From NCBI RefSeq assembly GCF_023264675.1, contig NZ_JAHFVG010000002.1, forward strand, positions 186,001-250,000: a stretch of DNA of 64,000 nucleotides, written 5' to 3'. Origin of the DNA: Rhodococcus sp. (in: high G+C Gram-positive bacteria) (lineage in GTDB: Bacteria; Actinomycetota; Actinomycetes; Mycobacteriales; Mycobacteriaceae). The translations under genes were made by a program, and so were the position numbers. The notes under the pieces are model-generated. The model did not search any database. It was not told where the DNA came from and saw only the letters and a list, made by a program, of their open reading frames with translations. Positions 24,761 through 33,771 of the stretch are shown piece after piece. How positions within the stretch are numbered: the first letter of the stretch is position 1; the number at the start of each line of letters is the position of its first letter.

Positions 24761-25981
24761 TCAGCTCAAGCGCTCGAGCACCATTGCCATGCCCATGCCG
24801 CCGCCGACGCACATGGTCTCGACGCCGAACGTCTTGTCCTGTGTCTTCAGGTTGTTCAGCAGTGTCGTGGTGATGCGGGCACCCGTCATGCCGAACGGGT
24901 GACCGACGGCGATGGCACCGCCCGAGATGTTGAGCTTGTCGTGATCGATGCCGAGTTCACGAGCAGAACCGAGTACCTGAACTGCAAAGGCTTCGTTGAT
25001 CTCGAACAGGTCGATGTCCGAGATGGACATGCCGGCGATCGAGAGTGCTCGGCGGGTCGCCTCGATGGGCCCGAGACCCATGATCTCCGGTGATGTGCCG
25101 GTGACGCCGGTGGACACGATGCGAGCCAGCGGGGTCAGGCCGAGAGCCTTTGCCTTGGTGTCGCTCATGATGACGAGCGCGGCGGCGCCGTCGTTGAGCG
25201 GGCAGGCGTTGCCCGCAGTGATCGTGCCGTTCGGCCGGAACACAGGCTTGAGCTGGCTGATCTTCTCGTAGGTGGTGCCTGCACGCGGGCCGTCGTCGGT
25301 GGAAACGACGGTGCCGTCGGGCAACGTCACCGGGGTGATCTCACGCTCGAAGAAGCCGGAGTTGATCGCTTCCTCAGCGCGGTTCTGGCTGCGAACGCCC
25401 CAGTGATCCTGTTCTTCGCGGCTGATGCCGGTGAGAATCGAGACGTTCTCCGCCGTCTGGCCCATCGCGATGTAGGCGTCGGGGACGTCGCCGTTCTCGC
25501 GAGGATCGGTCCAGCTGTCGGCGCCTTCTTCCTGCGCCTTCTTGGTACGGGCCTCGGCGTCGGCGAAGATCGGGTTGTGGCTCTGCGGAAGCGAATCGGA
25601 GCTGCCGTGGATGAAGTTGGAGACGCTCTCGACTCCGGCAGAGATGAAGACGTCGCCCTCGCCCGCCTTGATCGCGTGCAGCGCCATGCGGGTGGTCTGG
25701 AGTGACGACGAACAGTAGCGGGTGATGGTGGTGCCGGGCAGCGAGTCGTAACCGAGGAGAACGGCAACGATGCGGGCGAGGTTGTTGCCCTGCATGCCAC
25801 CGGGAAGACCACAGCCGAGGAGCAGGTCGTCGATGTCGGTCGGATCCAGCTCGGGGACCTTCGCAAGGGCTGCGGCCACCATCTGCACGGTGAGGTCGTC
25901 GGGACGGATGTCCTTCAGTGACCCCTTCATCGCGCGGCCGATCGGTGAACGAGCTGTACTGACGATCACTGCTTCTGGCAT
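24761..25981 (-). CDS. Acetyl-CoA C-acyltransferase (thiolase)
   Basis: A 406-residue thiolase of fatty-acid beta-oxidation, cleaving 3-ketoacyl-CoA. The catalytic residues are all present: nucleophile Cys90 in TRYCSSSLQTT, His361 in GGAIAVGHPFGMTG and Cys391 in CVGGGMGMA. The ATG at 25981 has an ideal AAGGAGAG ribosome site eight bases upstream. The order thiolase - GDSL esterase - cbs - metB matches Rv1074c (fadA3) to Rv1079 of M. tuberculosis as I remember it, so it is likely the fadA3 orthologue. Confidence 0.93.
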   Translation of the reverse strand: MPEAVIVSTARSPIGRAMKGSLKDIRPDDLTVQMVAAALAKVPELDPTDIDDLLLGCGLPGGMQGNNLARIVAVLLGYDSLPGTTITRYCSSSLQTTRMALHAIKAGEGDVFISAGVESVSNFIHGSSDSLPQSHNPIFADAEARTKKAQEEGADSWTDPRENGDVPDAYIAMGQTAENVSILTGISREEQDHWGVRSQNRAEEAINSGFFEREITPVTLPDGTVVSTDDGPRAGTTYEKISQLKPVFRPNGTITAGNACPLNDGAAALVIMSDTKAKALGLTPLARIVSTGVTGTSPEIMGLGPIEATRRALSIAGMSISDIDLFEINEAFAVQVLGSARELGIDHDKLNISGGAIAVGHPFGMTGARITTTLLNNLKTQDKTFGVETMCVGGGMGMAMVLERLS

Positions 25982-26046
25982 GAACTCTCCTTTGTGGACA
26001 CTCAAATAGTTACCGGCTGGTAGGCGGTTCGGATTCGAACTTATCT

Positions 26047-27009
26047 CTAGGGTCTGGCCCCCGAGATCTCGGCACCCCGGCGGCGCAGGAAACGGTCGAC
26101 CGATGCTGCTGCTCGCGGGACGATCCTGCGCGCCTCGACTGCTGCGGACACCTCAGGCAACTCCGGTAGCGGCCCGCCCGTCCATTCGCCGAGGGCAGCT
26201 GCCAACACCGGTAGCAGGTGATGGGCAGCCAGTTCGTAGCCGGCGGCCGAGGGATGGAATCGGTCGGCCGAGAACATCGTGTCCGGAGCGGCGAGAAACT
26301 CGGGGGAGAGCAGGTCGGCGAGTGCGACGGGGTGGCCACCGGCAGCGAGTGTCGCGGACGCCTGCGCACGGGCGAGGCGTCGCCCCCAATTGCGGACGAC
26401 GCTGCGCAGCGGCTGGGGTATCGCCGTGACCACTCCGAGGTCGGGGCACGTGCCTACCACCACGGCCGTTCCCTTTGCAGTGAGGCGCTCGACCGCGTCG
26501 TGGAGTCTGGAAGCAGAGGACGAGATGGAGAACTTCTTGGTGACGTCGTTGGCGCCGATGAGGATGACGGCGGCGTCGGGCGGGGGTCCGGCGACGAACA
26601 TCGCGTCGACCTGGCCTTCGAGGCCCTTCGAGGTGGCGCCGGCAATGGCTTTGGTGCTCAATCTGATTCGCTTACCGGTCTCCTCGGCAAGTCCGCGAGC
26701 AATGCGGACTCCCGGCACCTCGTCGGCGACGACGCAGCCGACTCCCGCTGCCGTCGAGTCGCCGAAAATCATCAGGTGAATATCCGCTGAACTTCCCGGA
26801 CGCCACCGCTGCGGGCTCGAATCGCCGGGTCCGTAGACGCCGTCGGCCTCCGGAGGCTTGGCGGTGGTCCTGCCGATGACACCGCGCGCCGACGTCGCCT
26901 GAGACATCAGATGCTTGTAGGCGGCCCACGACGCAGTCCCTGCTGAGGAGCCCGCAAGTACCGTTGCCGCGCCTGCTTTGGCGGCGGTCCGCCACCGCGT
27001 CACCGCCAC
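26047..27009 (-). CDS. SGNH/GDSL hydrolase (Rv1075c-like)
   Basis: A 320-residue esterase with the SGNH blocks: block I FGDSTAAGVG (nucleophile Ser), block III ILIGANDVT and block V DRFHPSAAGY (Asp and His). The first about 25 residues form a hydrophobic segment rich in Ala and Gly that may anchor or export it. The GTG start at 27009 follows AAGGAGA by a short spacer. It diverges from cbs with 105 bases between starts. The position next to the thiolase and cbs agrees with mycobacterial Rv1075c, a GDSL-type esterase. Confidence 0.9.
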   Translation of the reverse strand: MAVTRWRTAAKAGAATVLAGSSAGTASWAAYKHLMSQATSARGVIGRTTAKPPEADGVYGPGDSSPQRWRPGSSADIHLMIFGDSTAAGVGCVVADEVPGVRIARGLAEETGKRIRLSTKAIAGATSKGLEGQVDAMFVAGPPPDAAVILIGANDVTKKFSISSSASRLHDAVERLTAKGTAVVVGTCPDLGVVTAIPQPLRSVVRNWGRRLARAQASATLAAGGHPVALADLLSPEFLAAPDTMFSADRFHPSAAGYELAAHHLLPVLAAALGEWTGGPLPELPEVSAAVEARRIVPRAAASVDRFLRRRGAEISGARP

Positions 27010-27114
27010 TTCTTGTCTCCTTCACCGGCCACCACATCGTCCATCGTAGGCACGAAAAGCACTTCACTCGGCGGTACCGAGAGCCGAGTTCTCGGCATCT
27101 GGGAAGATGGAGCC

Positions 27115-28500
27115 ATGCGCATCGCTCAGCACGTCACCGAACTCATCGGCAACACTCCGTTGGTCAAGCTGTCCTCCGTTGTCGGCGACAACGCGGGGGT
27201 GGTTGCTGCCAAGATCGAGTACCTCAACCCGGGTGGCTCGTCCAAGGACCGTATTGCGGTCAAGATGATCGACGCAGCCGAAGCCTCCGGCGAACTGAAG
27301 CCCGGTGGCACCATCGTCGAACCGACTTCCGGCAACACCGGAGTAGGGCTCGCGCTCGTCGCTCAGCAGCGGGGCTACAAGTGCGTGTTCGTCTGCCCGG
27401 ACAAGGTCGGCGAGGACAAGCGCAACGTTCTTCGTGCCTACGGCGCCGAGGTCGTGGTCTGCCCGACTGCCGTCGCACCCGAGGATCCGAACAGCTACTA
27501 CAGCGTCTCCGACCGACTCGTTCGCGAGATCGACGGTGCCTGGAAGCCGAACCAGTACTCCAACCCGGCAGGCCCGGAGTCGCACTACGAGACCACCGGA
27601 CCCGAGATCTGGGCCGACACCGACGGCAAGATCACACACTTCGTGGCGGGAGTCGGCACCGGCGGAACCATCTCGGGCACCGGCAAGTACCTCAAGGAGG
27701 TCTCCGGCGGCACGGTCAAGGTCATCGGCGTCGACCCCGAGGGCTCGGTCTACTCGGGAGGCACCGGCCGCCCGTACCTCGTCGAAGGCGTGGGCGAGGA
27801 TTTCTGGCCGACCGCGTACGACCCGTCGATCCCGGACGAAATCATCGCGGTGTCCGACGCCGATTCGTTCGACATGACTCGTCGTCTTGCTCGTGAAGAA
27901 GGACTGCTCGTCGGCGGATCATGCGGGATGGCGGCAGTCGCCGCAATCCAGGTCGCCGAGCGCGAAGGCCCCGACGCCTTGATCGTCGTGCTGCTGCCCG
28001 ACGGCGGTCGTGGATACCTCGCCAAGATCTTCAACGACGACTGGATGTCCTCCTACGGGTTCCTGCGTTCGCGTCTCGACGGCAAGGTCGACGAGCCGTC
28101 CGTCGGCGACGTCCTACGGGGTAAGTCCGGCGCCCTGCCGGATCTGGTGCACACGCACCCGTCGGAAACAGTCCGCGACGCCATCGAGATCCTGCGTGAG
28201 TACGGGGTGTCGCAGATGCCGGTCGTCGGCGCCGAGCCCCCGGTCATGGCGGGTGAGGTCGCCGGCAGCGTCACCGAGCGCGATCTGCTCAGTGCAGTCT
28301 TCGAAGGGCGCGCAACGTTGGCCGATTCGGTGGCGCAGCACATGAGCGCGCCGTTCCCGCTCATCGGCGCAGGCGAACACGTGTCCGACGCCACCAAGGC
28401 GCTCGGGGAGACCGATGCCCTCATGGTGGTGGAAGAGGGCAAGCCCGTCGGCGTCATCACCCGGCACGATCTGCTCGGATTTCTCAGTAAGGGCGCCTGA
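27115..28500 (+). CDS. cbs: Cystathionine beta-synthase
   Basis: A 461-residue PLP enzyme of transsulfuration, condensing serine and homocysteine to cystathionine. The N-terminal catalytic part has the PLP lysine Lys44 in GGSSKDRIAVK, the TSGNTGVGLA substrate loop and GTGGTISGTGKYL for phosphate binding. The C-terminal region (about 335-461) holds a pair of CBS modules for ligand control. The ATG at 27115 is the start that gives the standard N terminus IAQHVTELIGNTPLV. With metB 1.3 kb downstream it forms the methionine-cysteine interconversion block. Confidence 0.95.
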   Translation: MRIAQHVTELIGNTPLVKLSSVVGDNAGVVAAKIEYLNPGGSSKDRIAVKMIDAAEASGELKPGGTIVEPTSGNTGVGLALVAQQRGYKCVFVCPDKVGEDKRNVLRAYGAEVVVCPTAVAPEDPNSYYSVSDRLVREIDGAWKPNQYSNPAGPESHYETTGPEIWADTDGKITHFVAGVGTGGTISGTGKYLKEVSGGTVKVIGVDPEGSVYSGGTGRPYLVEGVGEDFWPTAYDPSIPDEIIAVSDADSFDMTRRLAREEGLLVGGSCGMAAVAAIQVAEREGPDALIVVLLPDGGRGYLAKIFNDDWMSSYGFLRSRLDGKVDEPSVGDVLRGKSGALPDLVHTHPSETVRDAIEILREYGVSQMPVVGAEPPVMAGEVAGSVTERDLLSAVFEGRATLADSVAQHMSAPFPLIGAGEHVSDATKALGETDALMVVEEGKPVGVITRHDLLGFLSKGA

Positions 28501-28502
28501 CC

Positions 28503-28548
28503 CATGTGAGCGCGAATACATAGCGGTTCATGTATTCGCGCTCACATG
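28503..28548. repeat. 18-19 bp palindrome between convergent genes, copy 1
   Basis: CATGTGAGCGCGAATACA (28503-28520) pairs exactly with 28531-28548, and one more T-A pair closes the loop. It lies between cbs and the convergent acyl-CoA dehydrogenase gene. The stem is nearly the same as one at 59735-59774. Confidence 0.8.
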
Positions 28549-28558
28549 AGCGGTGCAC

Positions 28559-29731
28559 CTACCGGACCGCGCTCGACCCCGTGAGCGCCTGCCCGACAAC
28601 GAGTTGGTGAACCTCGGAGGTGCCCTCGTAGGTCAGCACCGACTCCAGGTTGTTGGCGTGACGCAACACCGGGTACTCCAACGTGATTCCGTTGGCGCCC
28701 AGTATGGTTCGGCACTCGCGCGCGATCTTGATCGCCTCGCGGACGTTGTTGAGTTTGCCGACCGACACCTGCTCGCCGCGAAGCTCGCCCTTGTCCTTGA
28801 TTCGTCCGAGGTGCAGCGCCAGTAGCTGTCCCTTGCCGAGCTCGAGCGACATGTTCGCCAACTTTGCCTGCGTCAACTGGTAGGCGCCGAGCGGCTTGTC
28901 GAACACCTCGCGGGTCTTCGAGTATTCGATGGCCGATTCGATGCAGTCACGAGCAGCACCCATCGCGCCGAAGATGATGCCGAAACGCGCCTCGTTCAGA
29001 CAGCTCAGTGGGCCGCTCAGGCCACGTGCCTCGGGCAACATCGCGTCCTCGGGCAGTCGGACGTCTTCCAGCACGAGCTCGCCGGTGATCGACGCCCGGA
29101 GCGAGAGCTTCTTCTTGACGGTGTTCGCCGTGAAACCCGGCGTGTCCGTCGGAACGACGAAGCCTCGCACCTTGTCGTCGGTCTGCGCCCACACGATGGC
29201 GACATCGGCGACGGGACCGTTGGTGATCCACATCTTGCTGCCGTTGAGAACCCAGTCGCTGCCGTCCTTCTTGGCTCGCGTCCGCATGCCTCCCGGGTTG
29301 GAACCGAAGTCTGCCTCGGTGAGACCGAAACACCCGATGAGGTTTCCCTCGGCCATGCCCGGTAGCCACTGCTGCTTCTGCTCTTCGGAGCCGTACTTCC
29401 AGATCGCGAACATCGCCAGAGACCCCTGCACCGAGACGAGTGACCGGATGCCGGAGTCCATGGCTTCGAGCTCGAGGCAGGCGAGCCCGTACGCCGTCGC
29501 CGAGGTGCCCGCGCAGCCGTAGCCCTCCAGGTGCATGCCGAGCAGGCCGAGTGCGCCGAGTTCCTTCGCGAGCTCACGTGCCGGAACGGTGCCTTCTTCG
29601 AACCAGTCGGCCAGGTGCGGTCGAATTCGTTCGTTACCGAGCTTGCGGACGGTGTCACGTATTTCCTTCTCCTCGGTGTCGAGGAGAGAGTCGATGGAGA
29701 AGAGCTCGTCGACTGTTTGTGAATCTGCCAC
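28559..29731 (-). CDS. Acyl-CoA dehydrogenase, glutaryl-CoA-dehydrogenase-like
   Basis: A 390-residue FAD-dependent acyl-CoA dehydrogenase. FGLTEADFGSNPGGM and WVLNGSKMWITNG are the flavin and substrate signatures. The C-terminal YEGTSEVHQLVVGQALTG carries the catalytic base Glu369 in the GCDH-type position. The overall pattern (LFSIDSLLDTEEKEIRDTVR, LEAMDSGIRSLVSVQGSL) is that of glutaryl-CoA dehydrogenases, which oxidise and decarboxylate glutaryl-CoA to crotonyl-CoA. The GTG start has AGAGG upstream; longer upstream frames are antisense to metB and rejected. It diverges from metB. Confidence 0.87.
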   Translation of the reverse strand: MADSQTVDELFSIDSLLDTEEKEIRDTVRKLGNERIRPHLADWFEEGTVPARELAKELGALGLLGMHLEGYGCAGTSATAYGLACLELEAMDSGIRSLVSVQGSLAMFAIWKYGSEEQKQQWLPGMAEGNLIGCFGLTEADFGSNPGGMRTRAKKDGSDWVLNGSKMWITNGPVADVAIVWAQTDDKVRGFVVPTDTPGFTANTVKKKLSLRASITGELVLEDVRLPEDAMLPEARGLSGPLSCLNEARFGIIFGAMGAARDCIESAIEYSKTREVFDKPLGAYQLTQAKLANMSLELGKGQLLALHLGRIKDKGELRGEQVSVGKLNNVREAIKIARECRTILGANGITLEYPVLRHANNLESVLTYEGTSEVHQLVVGQALTGSSAVR

Positions 29732-29803
29732 GGTGAAACGCCTCTTTTCGTCTAGCGGTGTCCTGCAGGCTACCCAGTTACGCGGCCCATTAGTCTGGAA
29801 GTC

Positions 29804-30976
29804 ATGAGTGAGCAGCGGAGCAAGGCAGACAGCATTTCCTGGCAGGGGTTTTCCACGAAAGCGGTGCATGCCGGTTACGAGCCCGACCCACTGACCGGTG
29901 CCGTCAACGTCCCCATCTACGCCAGCTCGACGTTCGCGCAGGACGGCGTCGGCGGAATGCGGAGCGGCTTCGAATACGCCCGCACCGGCAATCCGACGCG
30001 TCGGCCGCTGGAAGCAAATCTCGCGGCTCTGGAGTCCGGCACCTTCGGCCGGGCATTCTCGTCGGGGATGGCCGCCACCGACGCGCTGCTGCGCGCGACG
30101 CTTCGCCCCGGCGACCACCTCGTCATCCCGAACGACGCCTACGGCGGCACGTTCCGCCTCATCGACAAGGTCTTCACTCAGTGGGGCATCGAGTACTCCG
30201 TCGCGGCAGTATCCGATGTGGACGCCGTGCGCGACGCCATTCGGCCCAATACCAAGCTCGTCTGGGTCGAGACACCGACCAATCCGCTGCTGAACGTCGG
30301 CGACATCGAGGCACTCGCGGGGATCACCCACGCGGCAGGCGCCAAGCTCGTCGTCGACAACACCTTCGCATCGCCGTACCTTCAGCAGCCGTTGACCCTC
30401 GGCGCCGACGTGGTGCTGCACTCGACCACGAAGTACATCGGTGGGCACTCGGACGTCGTGGGTGGCGCGTTGATCACCGACAGCGAAGAACTCGACACGG
30501 ATTTCGCGTTCCTGCAGAACGGCGCAGGCGGAGTTCCCGGACCGTTCGACGCGTTCCTCACCCTGCGCGGCATCAAGACGCTCGCGCTGCGAATGGATCG
30601 ACACAGTGACAACGCCGAGAAGATCGTCGAGCTCCTCGACGGCCACTCCGCGATCTCGCAGGTCATCTACCCGGGACTCCCATCGCACCCGTCTCACACC
30701 GTGGCGGCCAAGCAGATGCGACGTTTCGGCGGCATGATCTCCGTGCGTCTCGCCGGTGGTAAGCAGGCTGCATTGGACTTCTGCGCCAAGACCGAGATCT
30801 TCACCCTCGCCGAGTCCCTCGGCGGCGTCGAGTCGCTCATCGAGCATCCCGGCGCGATGACGCACGCGTCGACGGCAGGGTCGCTGCTCGAGGTGCCCGA
30901 CGATCTGGTCCGCCTGTCCGTCGGCATCGAGGACGCAGCAGATCTGATTGCCGACGTCGAGCAGGCGCTGGGCTGA
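29804..30976 (+). CDS. metB: Cystathionine gamma-synthase
   Basis: A 390-residue PLP enzyme that makes cystathionine from cysteine and an O-acylhomoserine. The PLP lysine is Lys210 in LHSTTKYIGGHSDVVGG. YARTGNPTRRPLE, the phosphate-binding SSGMAAT and the VETPTNPLLNV and DNTFASPYLQ segments are standard for the Cys/Met metabolism family. Gamma-synthase rather than gamma-lyase is favoured by the position next to cbs, as in mycobacteria, but the two activities overlap. A racemase-family gene follows after five bases. Confidence 0.92.
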   Translation: MSEQRSKADSISWQGFSTKAVHAGYEPDPLTGAVNVPIYASSTFAQDGVGGMRSGFEYARTGNPTRRPLEANLAALESGTFGRAFSSGMAATDALLRATLRPGDHLVIPNDAYGGTFRLIDKVFTQWGIEYSVAAVSDVDAVRDAIRPNTKLVWVETPTNPLLNVGDIEALAGITHAAGAKLVVDNTFASPYLQQPLTLGADVVLHSTTKYIGGHSDVVGGALITDSEELDTDFAFLQNGAGGVPGPFDAFLTLRGIKTLALRMDRHSDNAEKIVELLDGHSAISQVIYPGLPSHPSHTVAAKQMRRFGGMISVRLAGGKQAALDFCAKTEIFTLAESLGGVESLIEHPGAMTHASTAGSLLEVPDDLVRLSVGIEDAADLIADVEQALG

Positions 30977-30981
30977 CGAAC

Positions 30982-31755
30982 ATGATCGTGGGACTGATCG
31001 ACTCGGGGCTCGGCATGTTGCCGACATCGGCGTGGCTCAAAGAGCTGCGCCCCGAGCTCGATCTGATCCTGCTGATGGACCCGGACAATGCGCCGTGGGG
31101 ACCGAAGCCCGACGAGTTCGTCGTCGGGCGGGTTCTCGACGCGGCCGATCGTGCCGTTGCCGCGGGCGCCGGTGTGATCGTGTTGCCGTGCAACACTGCG
31201 AGTGTCACAGCGCTGGCTCATGTGCGTGCGCACCTCGGTCCGTCGATCCCGGTGATCGGAACGGTACCGGCGATCAAACCTGCTGCTGCAGTGAGTGATC
31301 GAATCGCGATCTGGGCGACGGCGGCGACCACTGCCAGTGCCTATCAGGCCCGGCTGATCGACGAGTTCGCGGTCGGTCGTGAGGTGACTCCGATTGCGTG
31401 CCACGGTCTGGCGGATTCGATCGATCGTGGTGATACGAAGGGAATTTCGAGGGCCATCGCCGCGGCGGCTGCTGCGACGCCTGCCGGGGTCGACGCCGTT
31501 GTGCTCGGATGTACGCACTACCCGTTGGTGGCCGCGGAGATCGCATCGACGCTACCGGATGCCGTTACACTGTTCGACAGCGCCGAAGCCGTTGCACGCC
31601 AGACTCTTCGGCGCATCGATGCGCTCGGTGACCGCCCGGTCGGATCAGGCCGGGTTTCGGTATTCCTCAGCGGCGTCGACGGTGCCCTGCCCGGCAGTGC
31701 GCTGGCGCACGCCGAGGGGCGATTACTGGCGAGCGAGCAGTCGATCCACCAGTGA
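30982..31755 (+). CDS. Glutamate/aspartate racemase-family protein
   Basis: A 257-residue cofactor-independent racemase-fold protein. The two catalytic cysteines are in LPCNTAS (Cys70) and LGCTHYPL (about residue 180), and the opening VGLIDSGLGMLP is the MurI signature. It starts five bases after metB and is probably co-transcribed. A MurI for peptidoglycan synthesis would normally sit elsewhere in such genomes, so this may be a second racemase with a different substrate. Its last 33 bases overlap the end of the convergent TetR gene. Confidence 0.85.
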   Translation: MIVGLIDSGLGMLPTSAWLKELRPELDLILLMDPDNAPWGPKPDEFVVGRVLDAADRAVAAGAGVIVLPCNTASVTALAHVRAHLGPSIPVIGTVPAIKPAAAVSDRIAIWATAATTASAYQARLIDEFAVGREVTPIACHGLADSIDRGDTKGISRAIAAAAAATPAGVDAVVLGCTHYPLVAAEIASTLPDAVTLFDSAEAVARQTLRRIDALGDRPVGSGRVSVFLSGVDGALPGSALAHAEGRLLASEQSIHQ

Positions 31756-32289
31756 CTGCGCATAGCTGACATCGGTTTCCGGTGTGCCGAAAAGGATCCG
31801 GAAATACAGTGGAGCGATGACGTGATCCATGACGTCCTCGTGTGAGGGCGTCGATTCTCCTCGCTCGCGGGCGTGATCGAGGATTCGGTCGATCTGTATT
31901 TCACGCTTGTCCAGGCAATTGCTCTTGCCCGAGTCGTTTGCCGTCGAACCGATCACGGTGCGCAGAAACGCGGTCTTTTCGGGCCGGGAGATGTCGGTGA
32001 CGAGAAATGCGCACCAAACCTTGAGGTCACGGGTCAGATCCCCGGTGTGGGGTACGGGGGAATCGACGTTCAGAGCCTCGAGTGCAACTTCGGTGCGAAG
32101 GGTATCGAGATCTCCCCAACGCCGATAGACCGTGGTGGCCGCGACGCCGGCACGATCGGCGATCAACGGTATGGACAGAGCTTCGTTGTCCTCGCCGATC
32201 AGTTCCGTCACTGCACGGTGAACATCGGCTCGCACACGGGCGCTACGACCGCCGGGCCGCCGGGTCGCTGAGTGTTCGACGGTGGTCAT
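31723..32289 (-). CDS. TetR-family regulator
   Basis: A 188-residue repressor with an N-terminal helix-turn-helix (IPLIADRAGVAATTVYRRWGDLDTL, about residues 40-65) and a C-terminal ligand domain of the TetR_C_11 kind. No Shine-Dalgarno precedes the ATG, so a leaderless transcript is possible. It diverges from an MFS exporter gene with 95 bases between starts, and a perfect palindrome lies in the gap. It very likely represses that exporter. Confidence 0.9.
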   Translation of the reverse strand: MTTVEHSATRRPGGRSARVRADVHRAVTELIGEDNEALSIPLIADRAGVAATTVYRRWGDLDTLRTEVALEALNVDSPVPHTGDLTRDLKVWCAFLVTDISRPEKTAFLRTVIGSTANDSGKSNCLDKREIQIDRILDHARERGESTPSHEDVMDHVIAPLYFRILFGTPETDVSYAQSLVDRLLARQ

Positions 32290-32311
32290 CCGACCATTAT
32301 TGCAAACAAGT

Positions 32312-32325
32312 TGGCGTTAACGCCA
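32312..32325. promoter_or_regulatory. TetR operator candidate, 14-bp perfect palindrome
   Basis: TGGCGTTAACGCCA reads the same on both strands, 23 bases in front of the TetR start. A related imperfect copy, TTGCGTTAGCGAA, lies at 32359-32371 just before the MFS ribosome site, so both promoters could be covered. Confidence 0.65.
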
Positions 32326-32384
32326 GAATCGGTCTATCGTTCTTTAAAGCAACGAAGATTGCGTTAGCGAACTGGGAGGCACCT

Positions 32385-33644
32385 GTGGTGAACACCGAGT
32401 CGACGAGAACCATTCCGTCGCCGGACTTTGTTTCTGCCCCGACCGGCAGGCGGTTGTCGTCGGCATCGGCGTTCTGGATCGTCGGAGCGACCTATCTCGT
32501 GGTGATGGCCTCGTCCGCAGCGCCGTCACCGCTGTATCCCGTGTATCAGGCAGAGTGGGGATTTTCGGCCACGATGCTGACCGTCGTATTCGCGGTGTAC
32601 GCCGTGGCTCTGTTGGTGGCGTTGTTGACCGTGGGGAGCCTGTCGGACCATATCGGGCGCAAACCTATTCTGATCGCCGCGTTGGTGTTGCTCGTCGTCA
32701 GCCTGATTCTCTTCATCGTCGCCGACGGCGTTCCCGGGCTGATCGCAGCGCGCGTCATTCAGGGCCTGGCGGCCGGAACCGCGACCGGCGCGCTCAGTGC
32801 CGCGGTCATCGATCTACAACCCCATGAATCCGCCGGCCCTCTGGTCAACAGTGTTGCTCCCTCGGTCGGGCTGGCGAGCGGTGCGCTCGGCGCAGGTCTA
32901 CTCGTCCAACTCGCGCCGGCTCCGACGGTGCTCGTGTACGGACTGCTCATCGGCGCGGTACTGCTGCTGGCCGTTGCACTGTTGTTCGTTCCCGAAACGT
33001 CGGCGATGCGAACGGTGGAATCGCGGCGACACCTGGCGAAACTTCTGCTGCCGAGGGCAGCCTTTCCCACCGGCGCACGCGTGCCGTTTCTCATGCTCGT
33101 TCCCGCGCTGATCGCGACCTGGGCTCTCGGCGGATTTCACCTCTCGCTCGGACCCTCGATCATCAAGTCGGTCTTCGGAATCGACAATCACATCGTGGGC
33201 GGCCTGGAAATATTCGCTCTGTTCTTCTCCGGCGCCGTTGCTGCGGCGTTGGTTCGTAGTCGCCCGCCTCGCGCGGTGATGGTCAGCGGGGCAATCGTGC
33301 TCGCAGCAGGCGTCGCGACGTCTCTCGTCTCGATTGCGATTGCATCCGTCCCGCTGTATTTTCTCGGATCGGTCATCGCCGGATCGGGCTGGGGCAGTAC
33401 CTTCCTCGGCGCAATGCGCACTCTCGGGGCCCTCGTGCCGGCTGACGAGCGCGGCAGCGTGTTCGCCACGACATTCGTTATCAGCTATCTGGCATTCAGT
33501 GTGCCTGCAGTGATCGGCGGCTTCGCGGTCCACACCTTCGGGTTGCAACCGACAGCGGTGGTGTACGGCAGTTTCGTGATCGTTCTGGCACTGCTGTCCT
33601 CGGCCGGATTCGCGATTGCATCTCGCCGCGAGCGTGCGCTGTAA
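32385..33644 (+). CDS. MFS drug-efflux-type transporter
   Basis: A 419-residue protein with twelve hydrophobic spans. The loop between spans 2 and 3 carries GSLSDHIGRKPILIAA, the MFS signature, and RVIQGLAAGTATGAL resembles the span-4/5 motif of proton-driven exporters. The GTG start at 32385 (or a second GTG at 32388) follows GGGAGG. The divergent TetR gene and shared operators suggest that an exported compound induces it. Substrate unknown. Confidence 0.9.
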   Translation: MVNTESTRTIPSPDFVSAPTGRRLSSASAFWIVGATYLVVMASSAAPSPLYPVYQAEWGFSATMLTVVFAVYAVALLVALLTVGSLSDHIGRKPILIAALVLLVVSLILFIVADGVPGLIAARVIQGLAAGTATGALSAAVIDLQPHESAGPLVNSVAPSVGLASGALGAGLLVQLAPAPTVLVYGLLIGAVLLLAVALLFVPETSAMRTVESRRHLAKLLLPRAAFPTGARVPFLMLVPALIATWALGGFHLSLGPSIIKSVFGIDNHIVGGLEIFALFFSGAVAAALVRSRPPRAVMVSGAIVLAAGVATSLVSIAIASVPLYFLGSVIAGSGWGSTFLGAMRTLGALVPADERGSVFATTFVISYLAFSVPAVIGGFAVHTFGLQPTAVVYGSFVIVLALLSSAGFAIASRRERAL

Positions 33645-33771
33645 AATTCTGCTGCCGAACAAGTCTCGACTCACGAAGCAAGTTCACAGGTTGTTCGAGG
33701 CTTCACCTCAGGCTACGGGAGCATCGTGGATCCGGTAAGCAGAAGAACACTCGAAACCGGGAGCAGAGAAG

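Noticed and set aside
16940..29731. A complete lysine to glutarate route (DavB/DavA plus glutaryl-CoA dehydrogenase)
   Set aside because: The aminotransferase and semialdehyde dehydrogenase steps are not in the window, and the glutaryl-CoA-dehydrogenase-like gene is 10 kb away in a different block.
29732..31027. 430-residue upstream extension of the acyl-CoA dehydrogenase
   Set aside because: The extension is antisense to metB and lacks the family's features. The GTG at 29731 gives the normal protein length.
30982..31755. Symbol murI for the racemase next to metB
   Set aside because: The motifs fit the family, but the operon context does not fit peptidoglycan synthesis, so no symbol was given.
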